A stretch of DNA of 64,000 nt from Ctena decussata. Lineage: Eukaryota; Mollusca; Bivalvia; Lucinida; Lucinidae. The position numbers were made by a program, and so were the translations under genes. The stretch spans positions 91,832,638-91,896,637 of the forward strand of contig OZ022503.1 in NCBI GenBank assembly GCA_963989385.1, written 5' to 3'. The notes under the pieces were generated by a model, which saw only the letters and a program-made list of their open reading frames with translations, made no database searches and was not told where the DNA came from. Positions 55,148 through 64,000 of the stretch are shown piece after piece (position 1 is the first letter of the stretch; the number at the start of each line of letters is the position of its first letter).

Positions 55148-56350
55148 CTAAATTCTTTTTGACTCCAAAAGTGTAATTGCATTTGAAACGAATATATTTT
55201 CAATGCGACTTGTTATCGTATTTATGTCCTGAGCTGTACAATCTTGAGCTTGGAAAGAATCAAGCTTAGAATTAATGTCCTCAAGATCCTGTAAACTCAT
55301 GTTTTCAACAAATATATCCTTTTTAGTGTCGTCCCATAATCTGACTTTCGGGGTTGAGAGAGTATTTTCTTTACGGATCAAGTGTTTCGTTTTCGGGTCA
55401 AGTATGTCAATAGATAAGGAAAGCGGACAATGAGCATCTGAGTACAGGCTATTAAACTCAAGAATTTCAAAAGAACTGATCATTTCAAAATTATATGCTG
55501 AAGTTAAAATGTAGTCAACAACACTACTGTCTTTACATGTCAGTTTCGGTGATATATAATCCATACCAAATCTACCATTGAGCATGAAAATATTGTTATA
55601 TTTACAAAATTCTACGAGCTGGGAACCATAAACATTCGTAATAAGATCAACGCTATTTCTCTGTAGCGGAATGTTATTACTCTCAAACCTATCTAATATA
55701 TTCAAATTTTCTAAGTACAGTTCATTGTTTCCTTGCATTTCGCTTATAAACTCATCGCATTTTACATAATCACTGGCAACGCCCGTTCTGGAATTAAAAT
55801 CACCGAGGAGAAAAATATTTTTACTTTCCGCAATATATTTATCAATATCTGTTTGGATTTCGAGGTACGGATCTGTATGTGCAAATTTAGAGCCGATCGG
55901 TGGAATATAGACTATTCCGCAATACAAATCATTATCGCCAAGCATAATCTTTTTAGAAATAGTAAACCAAAACGTAAGTTTACTTTCTGGCTTCAATAAT
56001 TTAATAAAAGGATATATTTCAGTTTTTACTATTAAAGTTATGCCTCCCGATCTGTACCTCGAAATTTTTTTACGATTGTGTGAAAACACTTCATATCCAT
56101 CTATTTTTATCAAATCAACATCGTCTAGTTTGCTTTCCTGGACACATATTATATCATAAGAGTGAATAAATGAAATAAATTCAGGGCAAAGCAATTTCGA
56201 CTTTAGGCCACAAACGTTAATTGATACAATTCTTAACTGTTTATAATGAGATTGGTTATGCATATTCATGTTTTGAGTCTCAGTTGGAGTTGGTTCTGTC
56301 GAACAACTATTTTCAGGCAAATCTGAAGATATGTTGCCCCCTGCAAACCC
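55148..56350 (-). pseudogene. LINE ORF2, AP-endonuclease part
   Basis: Nicks target DNA for target-primed reverse transcription. The frame is open directly after the ORF1 TAG (56351-56353); the first ATGs are at 56269 and 56263. APE motifs in order: RIVSINVCGLKS, VQESKLDD (catalytic Glu), SGGITLIVK, GIVYIPPIGS, LLGDFNSRTG (Asp/Asn), SVVDYILTS and SDAHCPLSL (Asp-His). It ends in TAG at 55148-55150 after a short out-of-frame tail (LLESKRI). The correct continuation lies in the next frame, so one base was probably lost or gained near 55165-55185. All catalytic positions are intact. Confidence 0.85.
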
Positions 56351-58384
56351 CTATGCCTGGCTTTCGGGCGCACCTTGCCAGGCACCGTCTTGAACACTAA
56401 CTGACACTGTCGGGCCCTCATCTAGAACAGCACAGCCCGAATTGTCCGGCAATGTAAAAGATATGTTCTGTTCTACCAATGAACGATTGATATTTGACAT
56501 AACCGGCGGATTGCTCTGTGGTGACGTATCAATTTCAATGTCACTGATATCTGTTTCTGAATCTTCGCGATGTTTTTTCAATGTTAAGTCATTGTCGAGA
56601 GGTGAAGAAGCAGGGTGTTTCCCGGCGACACAACTTCTACGAGACTCTGGTGTTTTATTTGTGGATTGCTGATCTGGGCGTTCAGTTAATACGCCAAATC
56701 TATTTGATGTCGGAAGTGTGAAATTAACGTTTCTCATGGTTTCTGTTGACTGGGATAGTCTGTCTGTTGATGGTCTATTTCGGTTTCTGTTTCGATAAAA
56801 AGTACGCCCCCCTACAAAGCTTTCTCCTGCAGGGGCATAACTAGACCCGTAATCAGTACGCCGATTTTGCTGGTCTGGTCTTTGGCCACGTTGATGATAC
56901 CGTGTTTCATTTGACCTTTGGACATAACCTTTATTTTGCTGATTTGCAGTTAACCTTTGATTTTCATTGTTATTTCGCTTCGGAATGAATTCCTGTTGAT
57001 TAATGTAAAGCTTGTCCCTTACAAGCCTAACTTTATTTTCTTTGTTCAGTTTAGCCCTTTTCATTTCGGGATAAAGCTGTTTACGTTTTTCCTCGATAAT
57101 TTTAGGGAATTGCTCCCTTACACCATACGGTTTACCTTTTAATGTCCGTGGAGCTGTAGTTCGAACTAACTCGCGATCTTTGAAGCGTTCAAACTTTGCT
57201 ATTATTGGACGAGCATCGGGCTGCTGGGCTTTATATGCACCTAATCGATGTACTCTGTGAAATGAAATTTGGCTCTCAATGCCCATCTCTGTTTCTAAAA
57301 ACTGACACAGAGTTTGTTCCACATTTTCAAACCCCTCCCCCTCACCTAACTGCACCTCAGCAATTCCGGTAAATAACAGGTTATCGCGCATGCTCCTACA
57401 TTGAAGATCCACGAGAGAATATTCCGTTTTGGATTGTTTTTGGTTTAAAGAATCATTTTCATGTTCCAGAGTGCGTACCCTTTCACATAGCTCATCTATA
57501 ACAGAGTCCGAGTATTCTTTATCCCGCATAATTTCGTCATACTTATCACTATATGCCTTAATGCTTCTGTCATACTCGCTCATGGTTTCATGTGTTTTCT
57601 TCATTTCGCTATTTATTGCTTGTACATCAGTTTGGATATGTGATACAGTTTGTTTTAGATTGTTTATTTCTGTCACTTGGTGCTCAATGTTTAGCATTCG
57701 GGTATTTTGGTCACGCAGTGCAACATTTTGATTTTGTAAAGTGCTGTCTATATGTTGCCATTTAGAATTCTGGGTTTGTAATTGGCTTTCTATATTTGAT
57801 AGGCGAGTGTCAAGTTTTTGAAGAATTTGCGACAACCATGGCTGTACCCCGCCCTGGGCTGCATTTATAGTACTACGCCAATCACTATTTGTACTATTGG
57901 TAGTATACCCCGGTTGTAGATTTTGTTGACTTTGTAACTCAGTGAACTGTGGAATATCCATAGCATATTGACCGCTCTGGCTTGGTAAATTTATCGAGTT
58001 CGCATGTGACATGTATCCGGTCGTTGGGAGTTGATTTAAATTATGCTGGCTCTGCTGATTTTGCATGTAGAGGACATTATTCGCCTGAGAAAGATAATGA
58101 GAAGTCTCATTCCCGCCGCCCACGTTTACATTTGGCCTGGGCTGTTGCGTAGATAGGCTCTGCTGTGTTGGTTGAACGGGTGGGGTACTTACACCTGTCT
58201 TGTCCTTCTTATTTTTTCCCATATCTAAGTCCAATACACTAATATTAGCACTGTTCATGTCCATGTAACCATTGCATATATCAGAAAAGTCCACAAAGGC
58301 ACATACAAGCCAGATAATTAGCATTATATGCCGAAAAACACATATTTTTCTTGTCCCGTATCGCGAGGCACATCTTGCCGCCAT
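56351..58384 (-). CDS. LINE ORF1 protein, Gln/Asn-rich with coiled coil and RRM-like domain
   Basis: RNA-binding chaperone of the minus-strand LINE. The longest frame is 677 aa from 58384, but the first 54 residues hold a hydrophobic stretch (IMLIIWLVCAFVDF) unusual for ORF1. Met55 at 58222 (MGKNKKDKTG) is a more ordinary start. From residue 1: Gln/Asn/Ser-rich region (65-180), long coiled coil (about 185-330), RRM-like domain (about 332-410, NLLFTGIAE and RPIIAKF), C-terminal domain (415-470), then a basic Gln/Arg/Asn-rich tail. It ends in TAG followed by GGG, and the same frame continues into the endonuclease. Confidence 0.8.
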   Translation of the reverse strand: MAARCASRYGTRKICVFRHIMLIIWLVCAFVDFSDICNGYMDMNSANISVLDLDMGKNKKDKTGVSTPPVQPTQQSLSTQQPRPNVNVGGGNETSHYLSQANNVLYMQNQQSQHNLNQLPTTGYMSHANSINLPSQSGQYAMDIPQFTELQSQQNLQPGYTTNSTNSDWRSTINAAQGGVQPWLSQILQKLDTRLSNIESQLQTQNSKWQHIDSTLQNQNVALRDQNTRMLNIEHQVTEINNLKQTVSHIQTDVQAINSEMKKTHETMSEYDRSIKAYSDKYDEIMRDKEYSDSVIDELCERVRTLEHENDSLNQKQSKTEYSLVDLQCRSMRDNLLFTGIAEVQLGEGEGFENVEQTLCQFLETEMGIESQISFHRVHRLGAYKAQQPDARPIIAKFERFKDRELVRTTAPRTLKGKPYGVREQFPKIIEEKRKQLYPEMKRAKLNKENKVRLVRDKLYINQQEFIPKRNNNENQRLTANQQNKGYVQRSNETRYHQRGQRPDQQNRRTDYGSSYAPAGESFVGGRTFYRNRNRNRPSTDRLSQSTETMRNVNFTLPTSNRFGVLTERPDQQSTNKTPESRRSCVAGKHPASSPLDNDLTLKKHREDSETDISDIEIDTSPQSNPPVMSNINRSLVEQNISFTLPDNSGCAVLDEGPTVSVSVQDGAWQGAPESQA

Positions 58385-59364
58385 AAAGCTATCACGTGGT
58401 CTCGTGGTCTCATGAGGTGAAAATACTGTTGAATGAGGCGTAAAATCAAGTCATTGTGCGAAGCGAGATAATCTATTCTATACTTACCTTAAGGCATCTT
58501 GTTTGTTAGGATTAGTCGGACTTGATGACGGTCTGCTTATAGCTTAATTTGATTTTCATGAGCTATAGCTTAAATTGTATTTACACAACGAAAGCCCCAA
58601 GTATTCGGACACAATGAGCCGTGTAGGATGGGATCGGTCCGCGTTGCTCGGAGTTTCACAGACTCTAAACTATACATATTGTGTTTTCTCTAGGTGACTG
58701 ATCTTGGCCACCACCGTGTCCGAATGCAAGGGATAAGTACGACTCTGCTTCATGTTGGCGACTTCGCTTATTAGATACATAGCGATGCATCACCGAACAT
58801 TAAATCGACGTTGATTCAACGTAACGACGTTGAGTCAGCGTCGATTCAATGTTGTTACAATGGTGTGAGCATGCTGGGTAATTTATTCTCAGTCTTGTAC
58901 TGCTTTTCCATATGACGTTATACTTACATGTTGTTACTGATTGTTTGTAGTACGTAAGATTTGACTAAATGAATCCTATTCCGTAGGCTGAAGAAATCTG
59001 CGCATGTGCTAACCACTCTAGTCCATACATGCGCGGTTTCCTCCAGCCTGCTGTGCGCACTGTTGTTATTTCACACATAATATGTGTTCAGTAGTACTCT
59101 GTGATAATATAATTCTACATCATTTAAAAGACAAGGCTATCATTCAAATCGAAGCAACTTACCACAGAGAACGCGCCGTAGAATCGCGTTCTATTCAGAA
59201 ATAATATTTGCTTACTCGTGAATTGTCGCTGATAGGCGTATATTGATGGAGGGCAGACCCTGTAATTTTGATTCACGACGGCGAAGTCGGAGTGAACTTA
59301 AGTTCGTATCTGCCCAACATCACGAAAGTCTGATTACCATGACTGATGTACCCAAAGGCCAAGA
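58385..59364. other. Inter-LINE stretch with two small palindromes
   Basis: 58798-58880 is a GTTGATTCAACGT palindromic element (CGACGTTGATTCAACGT / ACGTTGAGTCAGCGTCG, ending near ATGCTGGG). 58985-59050 is a weaker hairpin (AGGCTGAAGAAATC...GCGCATG / CATGCGCGGTTTCCTCCAGCC). The 5' UTRs of both LINEs may lie here, in divergent orientation; no promoter motif was decisive. Confidence 0.5.
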
Positions 59365-59574
59365 ATGATAGAAGTGGTTAAGATATTTAGGATGTTTCTC
59401 CTTTTTCTGTTCTTTGAATTCTTTTTCCTTTTTATGCTCTCTTTCTCGAGGTTTCTTCCAACTGGGTATTGTCCGAGGTTTGATGTACATGTTCTGCTCA
59501 CGAGTGAGGAGCTCAATCCGTGGTGGCCATCCAAGGGTGTTTTGGCATACCTGCTAAGCTTACTTTCAATATGA
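59365..59574 (+). CDS. Hydrophobic 69-aa upstream ORF overlapping the LINE start (ATGA)
   Basis: ATG at 59365 to TGA at 59572-59574. The N-terminus is strongly hydrophobic (FRMFLLFLFFEFFFLFML). The stop codon overlaps the first ATG of the LINE frame (59571-59573) as ATGA, an arrangement that can support termination-reinitiation in non-LTR elements. It is too short for a normal ORF1 and has no RRM or zinc knuckles. It could be a regulatory upstream ORF or chance. Confidence 0.3.
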   Translation: MIEVVKIFRMFLLFLFFEFFFLFMLSFSRFLPTGYCPRFDVHVLLTSEELNPWWPSKGVLAYLLSLLSI

Positions 59575-62500
59575 AAACTAATTATTTTGAGTCAAACTTC
59601 TTGGCTGGTTACCACGGTATTGCGCTGACACTTCAGTATCAGAAACATAAAACCATCAACTTCAAACAGTGTACCACATTGTTGTTGCCATTGTTACTCT
59701 TAGGAATCCTAGGCCTGTCCTACAGTTTTGCTATGTGGTGTACTAGCATAAGCATATCACTTCAGAGCAATGCTATGCATGTCAAGTCAGTAAGATTTCC
59801 ATACACAAATTTACTTGTGCGAAATGAGCAAAACAGACTGTTCACGACTAAGGTTCTGACATATTTCATAGTTACCATTTTCTGGTCACTTCTACTTATC
59901 TTATTAGCGGGTGATATTGAACGCAACCCTGGGCCGAGCAGTTCCGATACGTCTTCACTCAACAGCTCCTCTTGTAGTTCGCTAGATTTGTCTCCCTTTG
60001 AAGAAAACTTCTCTATTGTACATTACAATGTACAAAGCTTACTGACAAAAATTGATCAACTTCAAGTGGAGCTGTCTCATTTCGACGTCATTGCTTTCAG
60101 TGAAACTTGGTTATCTCCTGCTGTTCATGATGAAGACGTTAGCTTTGTTAATTACCAAACACCTTATCGGAAAGACAGACAGGACAGTTATGGCGGCGTA
60201 ATTGTATATATAAAAGATACGATTCCTTGCAAAAGAAGACATGACCTCGAAATTGAAGGCCTCGAAAGTATTTGGCTTGAATTAAAACTTAAAAGCAAGG
60301 TTTTTTTATTCAGTGTATTCTACAGACCTCCAAATTCCAATCAAGCCATCTTAGACAACATTGAAAGGCCAGTCGACCTTGCCATTGATACTAATATTCC
60401 ATCTATCATAATTACTGGAGATTTTAATTTGAATTTCCTTGAACGCTCATGTAGAAATAAACTCAAAACCATATTTAGTCAATATAATCTTACGCAACTA
60501 ATAAATGAGCCTACACATTACACTGAAACATCTTCATCTTTAATTGACCTTATCTTTACAACAAGTACATCCTCCGTGTTACTGAGTGGCGTTGGAGAAG
60601 CATTTCTAGATCAAAATATTCGTTATCACTGCCCTGTATATGCGGTATTTAACTTTGATAAATATAAATTTAAGTGTTTCCAGAGAAAAATATGGAAGTA
60701 TGACAGCGGTGACTATGAAGTTTTGGAACAAGACATTCACAACTTTAACTGGACATCTCTTAAAAACGAAAACATAAACATTTATGCAGATAATGTTACC
60801 GAAAAGATTCTGTCCCTGTGTGAAAAAAACATTCCTACCAAAACAATAACAGTAAGACCCTCTGATCCCCCTTGGTTTAACAGCTTTGTACGAAAACAAA
60901 TCCGGAGACGAAAGCGAGCTCATAAAAAAGCTAAAGTACTGAATTCGCCCGAAAGTTGGAGTAAATTTCGAAAACTTAGAAATAAAAGTGTAAATGCTGT
61001 GAAAAAGGCTAAAGAAGAGTTTAAGGATAATTTGGCAAATAAAATTAACTCGGGCAACATTTCAAGTAAAGACTGGTGGAAAACGTTTAAATCTATCATA
61101 GGCAAAGACACGAAAACAACCCTACCGCCCTTAATAAAAGATGATAAATCCATTAACGACCCCTCCGAAAAAGCTAACGTACTAAACCAATTCTTTTACA
61201 CTCAGACTTTACTGAATGACAACAATAAGCCAGTTCCAAATCTAACGCAGTCTGATCAAACTTTGACTAATATAGTCCTTGAAGTAGATGAAGTAAGGTC
61301 AGTCCTAAAATCACTTGCAACTGGGAAAGCTTCTGGTCCTGATCTACTGAACAACAAAATACTTAAGGAATTAGCTGACGTTATATCTATACCACTAACT
61401 GATCTCTTTAATAGTTCCCTCTTTACTTCTGTAGTGCCTGAAATATGGAAACAAGCCAACGTTACTCCAATACATAAAAAAGATAGTAAATCTGACGTAA
61501 AAAATTATAGGCCCATATCTCTTCTTAGTTCTGTAGGAAAGTCTTTCGAAAGAGTAATATACAAACGCATACATAACTTTTTGCTCGAGAATCAAGTTAT
61601 AACTCCTTTTCAGTCTGGCTTCACTAAGGGAGACTCAGCAGTAAACCAGCTATTAGACTTGTACAATACCTTCGGTCAGGCCCTGGACGAAGGCAAAGAA
61701 GTTCGTGTAGTTTTTTGTGATATAAGCAAAGCCTTCGACAGGGTCTGGCATAAGGGCCTCATTGCTAAACTGCGCCATTATGGTATTAGTGGCAAATTAC
61801 TTAAATGGTTTGAGAGCTATTTATCGCAAAGATTTCAGAGAGTAGTTATCCCAGGGGGTTCTTCCGACTGGGTAGAAATTAAGGCTGGGGTCCCTCAGGG
61901 CTCTATCTTGGGCCCCTTACTTTTTATATTGTATATTAACGACATAATAAATGAAACACACTGCGGAATTCGACTATTTGCTGATGATACAAGCTTATTT
62001 ATTATTGTGGACACCCCTGAAAATGCAGCTCTCCAAATGAACACTGATCTGGATAAGATAACCAGCTGGTCAAATAAATGGCTGGTTACTTTCAATCCCG
62101 CCAAAACTGCGTCACTTTTGCTTACAAGGAAGGTCAATAACATTGACCACCCCAGCTTGTACCTTAGTGACGTTTCCATAGAAGAAGTGACTACACATAA
62201 ACATCTAGGAATATACCTATCCCAGAAATTAGATTGGCAGAAACACATAGAATACATTACAGAAAAAGCTTCAGTACGTCTAAACCTCCTTAGATCTTTA
62301 AAATTTACACTTGATAGGAATTCGCTTCAGAAAATATATTTTATCTTCATACGATCTATACTAGAATATGCAGACATAGTATGGGACAACTGCACTCAGC
62401 AGCAAAGTAATGAACTAGAAAAAATACAACTTGAAGCAGCTAGAATTGTCACCGGAACAACAAAGTTAATCTCAATAAATAAATTATATAAAGAAGTAGG

Positions 62501-62979
62501 GTGGCTGAAATTGTCAGAAAGACGTAATCTCCACAAACTTTATCAATTTTATAAAATGCAAAATGGATTGACTCCACCTTATTTGACAAACATTCTCCCG
62601 CCACGTATAGGTGATGTATCTTCTTATGCCCTACGTAATGTTGATGACTATCAACAAGTTATTGCGCGCACACAAATGTACGCTAATTCTTTCCTCCCGT
62701 CAACTATAACTGCATGGAATTCTCTTTCAACTCCAGCTAAAACCGCGGACTCTTTAAACTCCTTTAAACGTTTAATCCAACTTGAAACCCCGAAAATACC
62801 CGCCTATTACAGTACTGGAAGCAGACGATTCCAGATGCTTCACACGCGACTACGAACTGAATGTAGTTCCCTGAATGAGCATTTATTTCAGAGAAATCTG
62901 GTACCTAACCCTAACTGTACATGTGGTTTGGTTGAGAACAATAATCACTTTCTTTTATCGTGTCCCAAGTTTGACTTAA
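59571..62979 (+). CDS. CR1/Jockey-like LINE ORF2 with N-terminal 2A-like peptide, endonuclease and RT (interrupted)
   Basis: An open frame from the first ATG, 59571; a GTG 51 bp earlier is unlikely to start. Residues below count from the GTG (59520); subtract 17 for the ATG. Two hydrophobic segments (about 53-70 and 112-130), then GDIERNPGP (131-139, DNA 59910-59936), which matches the 2A consensus D(V/I)ExNPGP. Endonuclease from about 157: SIVHYNVQS, FSETWLS, YGGVIVYIK, FYRPPNSN, TGDFNLNF, SLIDLIFTT. The usual Ser-Asp-His reads Arg-Tyr-His (IRYHCPV). RT: YRPISLLSSVGKSFE, FCDISKAFDRVWH, GVPQGSILGPLLFILYINDI, RLFADDTSLF (820-823), and a C-terminal CTCG...HFLLSC zinc-like motif. The frame is cut at 62979 by the palindromic insertion and resumes at 63836. 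Confidence 0.9.
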
Positions 62980-63831
62980 GGTGGTGATTTGTGGTATATA
63001 CAAAAATGTCAATAAAATGCTGAAAATACAACAGATCTTCCCAAAACTTAGCAGATGCCTTCTTTATGTTGTTTCTTACAGTTTAGAATACAAAAATGCA
63101 GGACATGTTGATGTTAATAAGGATTTATATAAGAAAAGATCAAAGGGTAATTTTGTGCGAATAAATCTAAAAAATGACCATCATTATTGAAAATGTAACT
63201 AGGTCTGAACATAAATTAATGTATTATGAAGAGCGTCCTAGCAATTATTCATTCCACTTTCTTAGCACGTTATCAGGCTGCGCCGATAAAAACAGAAGCC
63301 TTTTCCTCAAATGTCTGACCATGTATATAAGTGCATGTATAGTGCTTGCATTCATTAATACAGGTAGGTCAGGTATACCTATATCATACTCACAGTATAA
63401 ATATTACATTACAATGACCAAGACAGGTATATTATTGAAATCATTCAACCCTGAAAACAGACTCTGCTATGTATTTTTGAGACAAATATTTGGACACAGG
63501 CCACATCTTTTTTATCTGCGCAGCCTGATAACGTGCAAAGAAAATAGAAAAAATAATTGCTAGGACGCTCTTCATAATACTTTAATCTATGTTCAGACCT
63601 GGTTACATTTTCAATAATGATGGTCATTTTTTAGATTTATTCGCACAAAATTACCCTTTGATCTTTTCTTATATAAATCCTTTTTAACATCAACATGTCC
63701 AGCATTTTGGGATTCTGAATTGTGAGAAACAACATAAAGAAGGCATCTGCTAAGTTTTGGGAAGATCTGTTGTATTTTCAGCATTTAATGCAGATTTTTG
63801 TCTTTGCCCCAAATCAGTGAAAATCACCACC
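62980..63831. mobile_element. Palindromic 852-bp transposon with TTAA target duplication, inserted in the LINE
   Basis: The tips GGTGGTGATTT and AAATCACCACC are flanked by TTAA at 62976-62979 and 63832-63835. Arms of about 315 bp (62980-63294 and 63512-63831) pair along their length (AACAGATCTTCCCAAAACTT, AAGAAAAGATCAAAGGGTAA, AAGAGCGTCCTAGCAATTAT). The 217-bp loop is AT-rich and encodes nothing. TTAA duplication is used by piggyBac and Kolobok transposases; the GGTGG tips do not settle which. A diverged arm of the same family lies at 27758-27973. Confidence 0.9.
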
Positions 63832-63835
63832 TTAA

Positions 63836-64000
63836 TGCGTGCAGAAATGTTAACGACTGTCCAACAGATTTTACCCGATTACACACATATTACATCAGAC
63901 ATCCTCCTTTTTGGTATAGATGGAATATGTAATGATAGAAACACAAATATCTTTAAAGCTGTTCAAAAATACATAGAAAGAACAAAAAGATTCACGTCAT
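63836..64000 (+). CDS. LINE ORF2, C-terminal continuation after the insertion
   Basis: After the right TTAA, the reading frame RAEMLTTVQQILPDYTHITS...FKAVQKYIERTKRFTS is open to the window edge. It follows the CPKFDL end of the left part when the element and one TTAA are ignored, so it is the same gene. The C-terminus and 3' UTR lie beyond 64000. Confidence 0.8.

Larger units (their letters stand above)
52764..58384 (-). mobile_element. Non-LTR retrotransposon (LINE), nearly complete, minus strand
   Basis: ORF1 (58384 to 56351), endonuclease (56350 to 55148) and reverse transcriptase (55019 to 52764) are collinear, with the order and spacing of an APE-type LINE. ORF1 and ORF2 share a frame and are separated by one TAG. 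A single frameshift separates endonuclease from RT. The RT signature GVRQGENLSP differs from the GVPQGSILGP of the plus-strand element, so they belong to different clades; I do not assign this one. The 5' and 3' ends and target duplications could not be fixed. Little decay suggests recent insertion. Confidence 0.85.

Noticed and set aside
56318..56320. TTG at 56320 as start of the endonuclease ORF
   Set aside because: The frame is open back to the ORF1 stop at 56351; TTG is not a likely eukaryotic start. Readthrough or the ATG at 56269 are better options.
59520..59570. GTG at 59520 as start of the plus-strand LINE ORF
   Set aside because: Eukaryotic translation would favour the ATG at 59571; a stop (TGA, 59505-59507) lies just upstream in the same frame.
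59910..59936. 2A-like motif as a sign of an integrated RNA virus
   Set aside because: The motif is in frame with an APE endonuclease and non-LTR reverse transcriptase; no viral capsid, helicase or RNA polymerase is present.
53000..62900. Small opposite-strand frames across both LINEs
   Set aside because: Shadow frames of the endonuclease, RT and ORF1 sequences.

Overview
This looks like a transposon-saturated, gene-poor stretch of an animal nuclear genome, most likely a bivalve mollusc. That is an inference from AT-rich sequence, many satellite-bearing repeats that open with AGCTCACCTGAGC, several tRNA-derived SINEs, short palindromic elements, long poly-C/poly-G and GA/TG tracts, and non-LTR retrotransposons of invertebrate type. 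I found no convincing multi-exon host gene, functional tRNA/rRNA gene or CRISPR array. There is one 200-N assembly gap (10165-10364).

Layout. 0.6-10 kb: a 1.8-kb element carrying about 320-bp tandem units and hairpin ends; a 249-bp palindromic MITE; a direct-repeat segment (4.8-6.1 kb); and a 1.5-kb giant palindrome (6621-8136) built of 112-bp units around a short captured-looking sequence. 10.3-23 kb: two long-range inverted-repeat pairs (10372/15247 and 17421/22929, the latter flanked by ACT), a second hairpin-ended satellite element (15281-17121), SINE clusters, and a degenerate minisatellite split by a perfectly bounded MITE. 23-30 kb: palindromes, tandem repeats, and an inverted pair of degenerate TATGAAGT-type arrays. 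30.4-43.2 kb: two adjacent TIR-bounded units of about 6 kb. The first holds two further nested inverted pairs. The second (36688-43194) has 109-bp TIRs, a 5-bp flanking duplication AGGGC and two opposed 45-bp minisatellite arrays. 43-52.7 kb: small palindromes, tandem repeats and an intact ORF1-only LINE-like gene (46966-48024) with no ORF2.

52.7-64 kb holds two LINEs. The minus-strand element (58384 to 52764) has ORF1 (coiled coil plus RRM-like), then an APE endonuclease and a reverse transcriptase. ORF2 follows ORF1 in the same frame after one amber codon and is broken once by a frameshift between endonuclease and RT. The plus-strand element (59571 to beyond the window end) encodes endonuclease and RT of CR1/Jockey-like type. 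Its N-terminus has two hydrophobic segments and a 2A-like peptide (GDIERNPGP). It is interrupted by an 852-bp palindromic element with a clean TTAA duplication.

How the parts work together: the LINEs could supply reverse transcriptase for the SINEs, while the many TIR elements without transposase depend on proteins encoded elsewhere. Family assignments and superfamily names come from sequence reading only; no database search was made.
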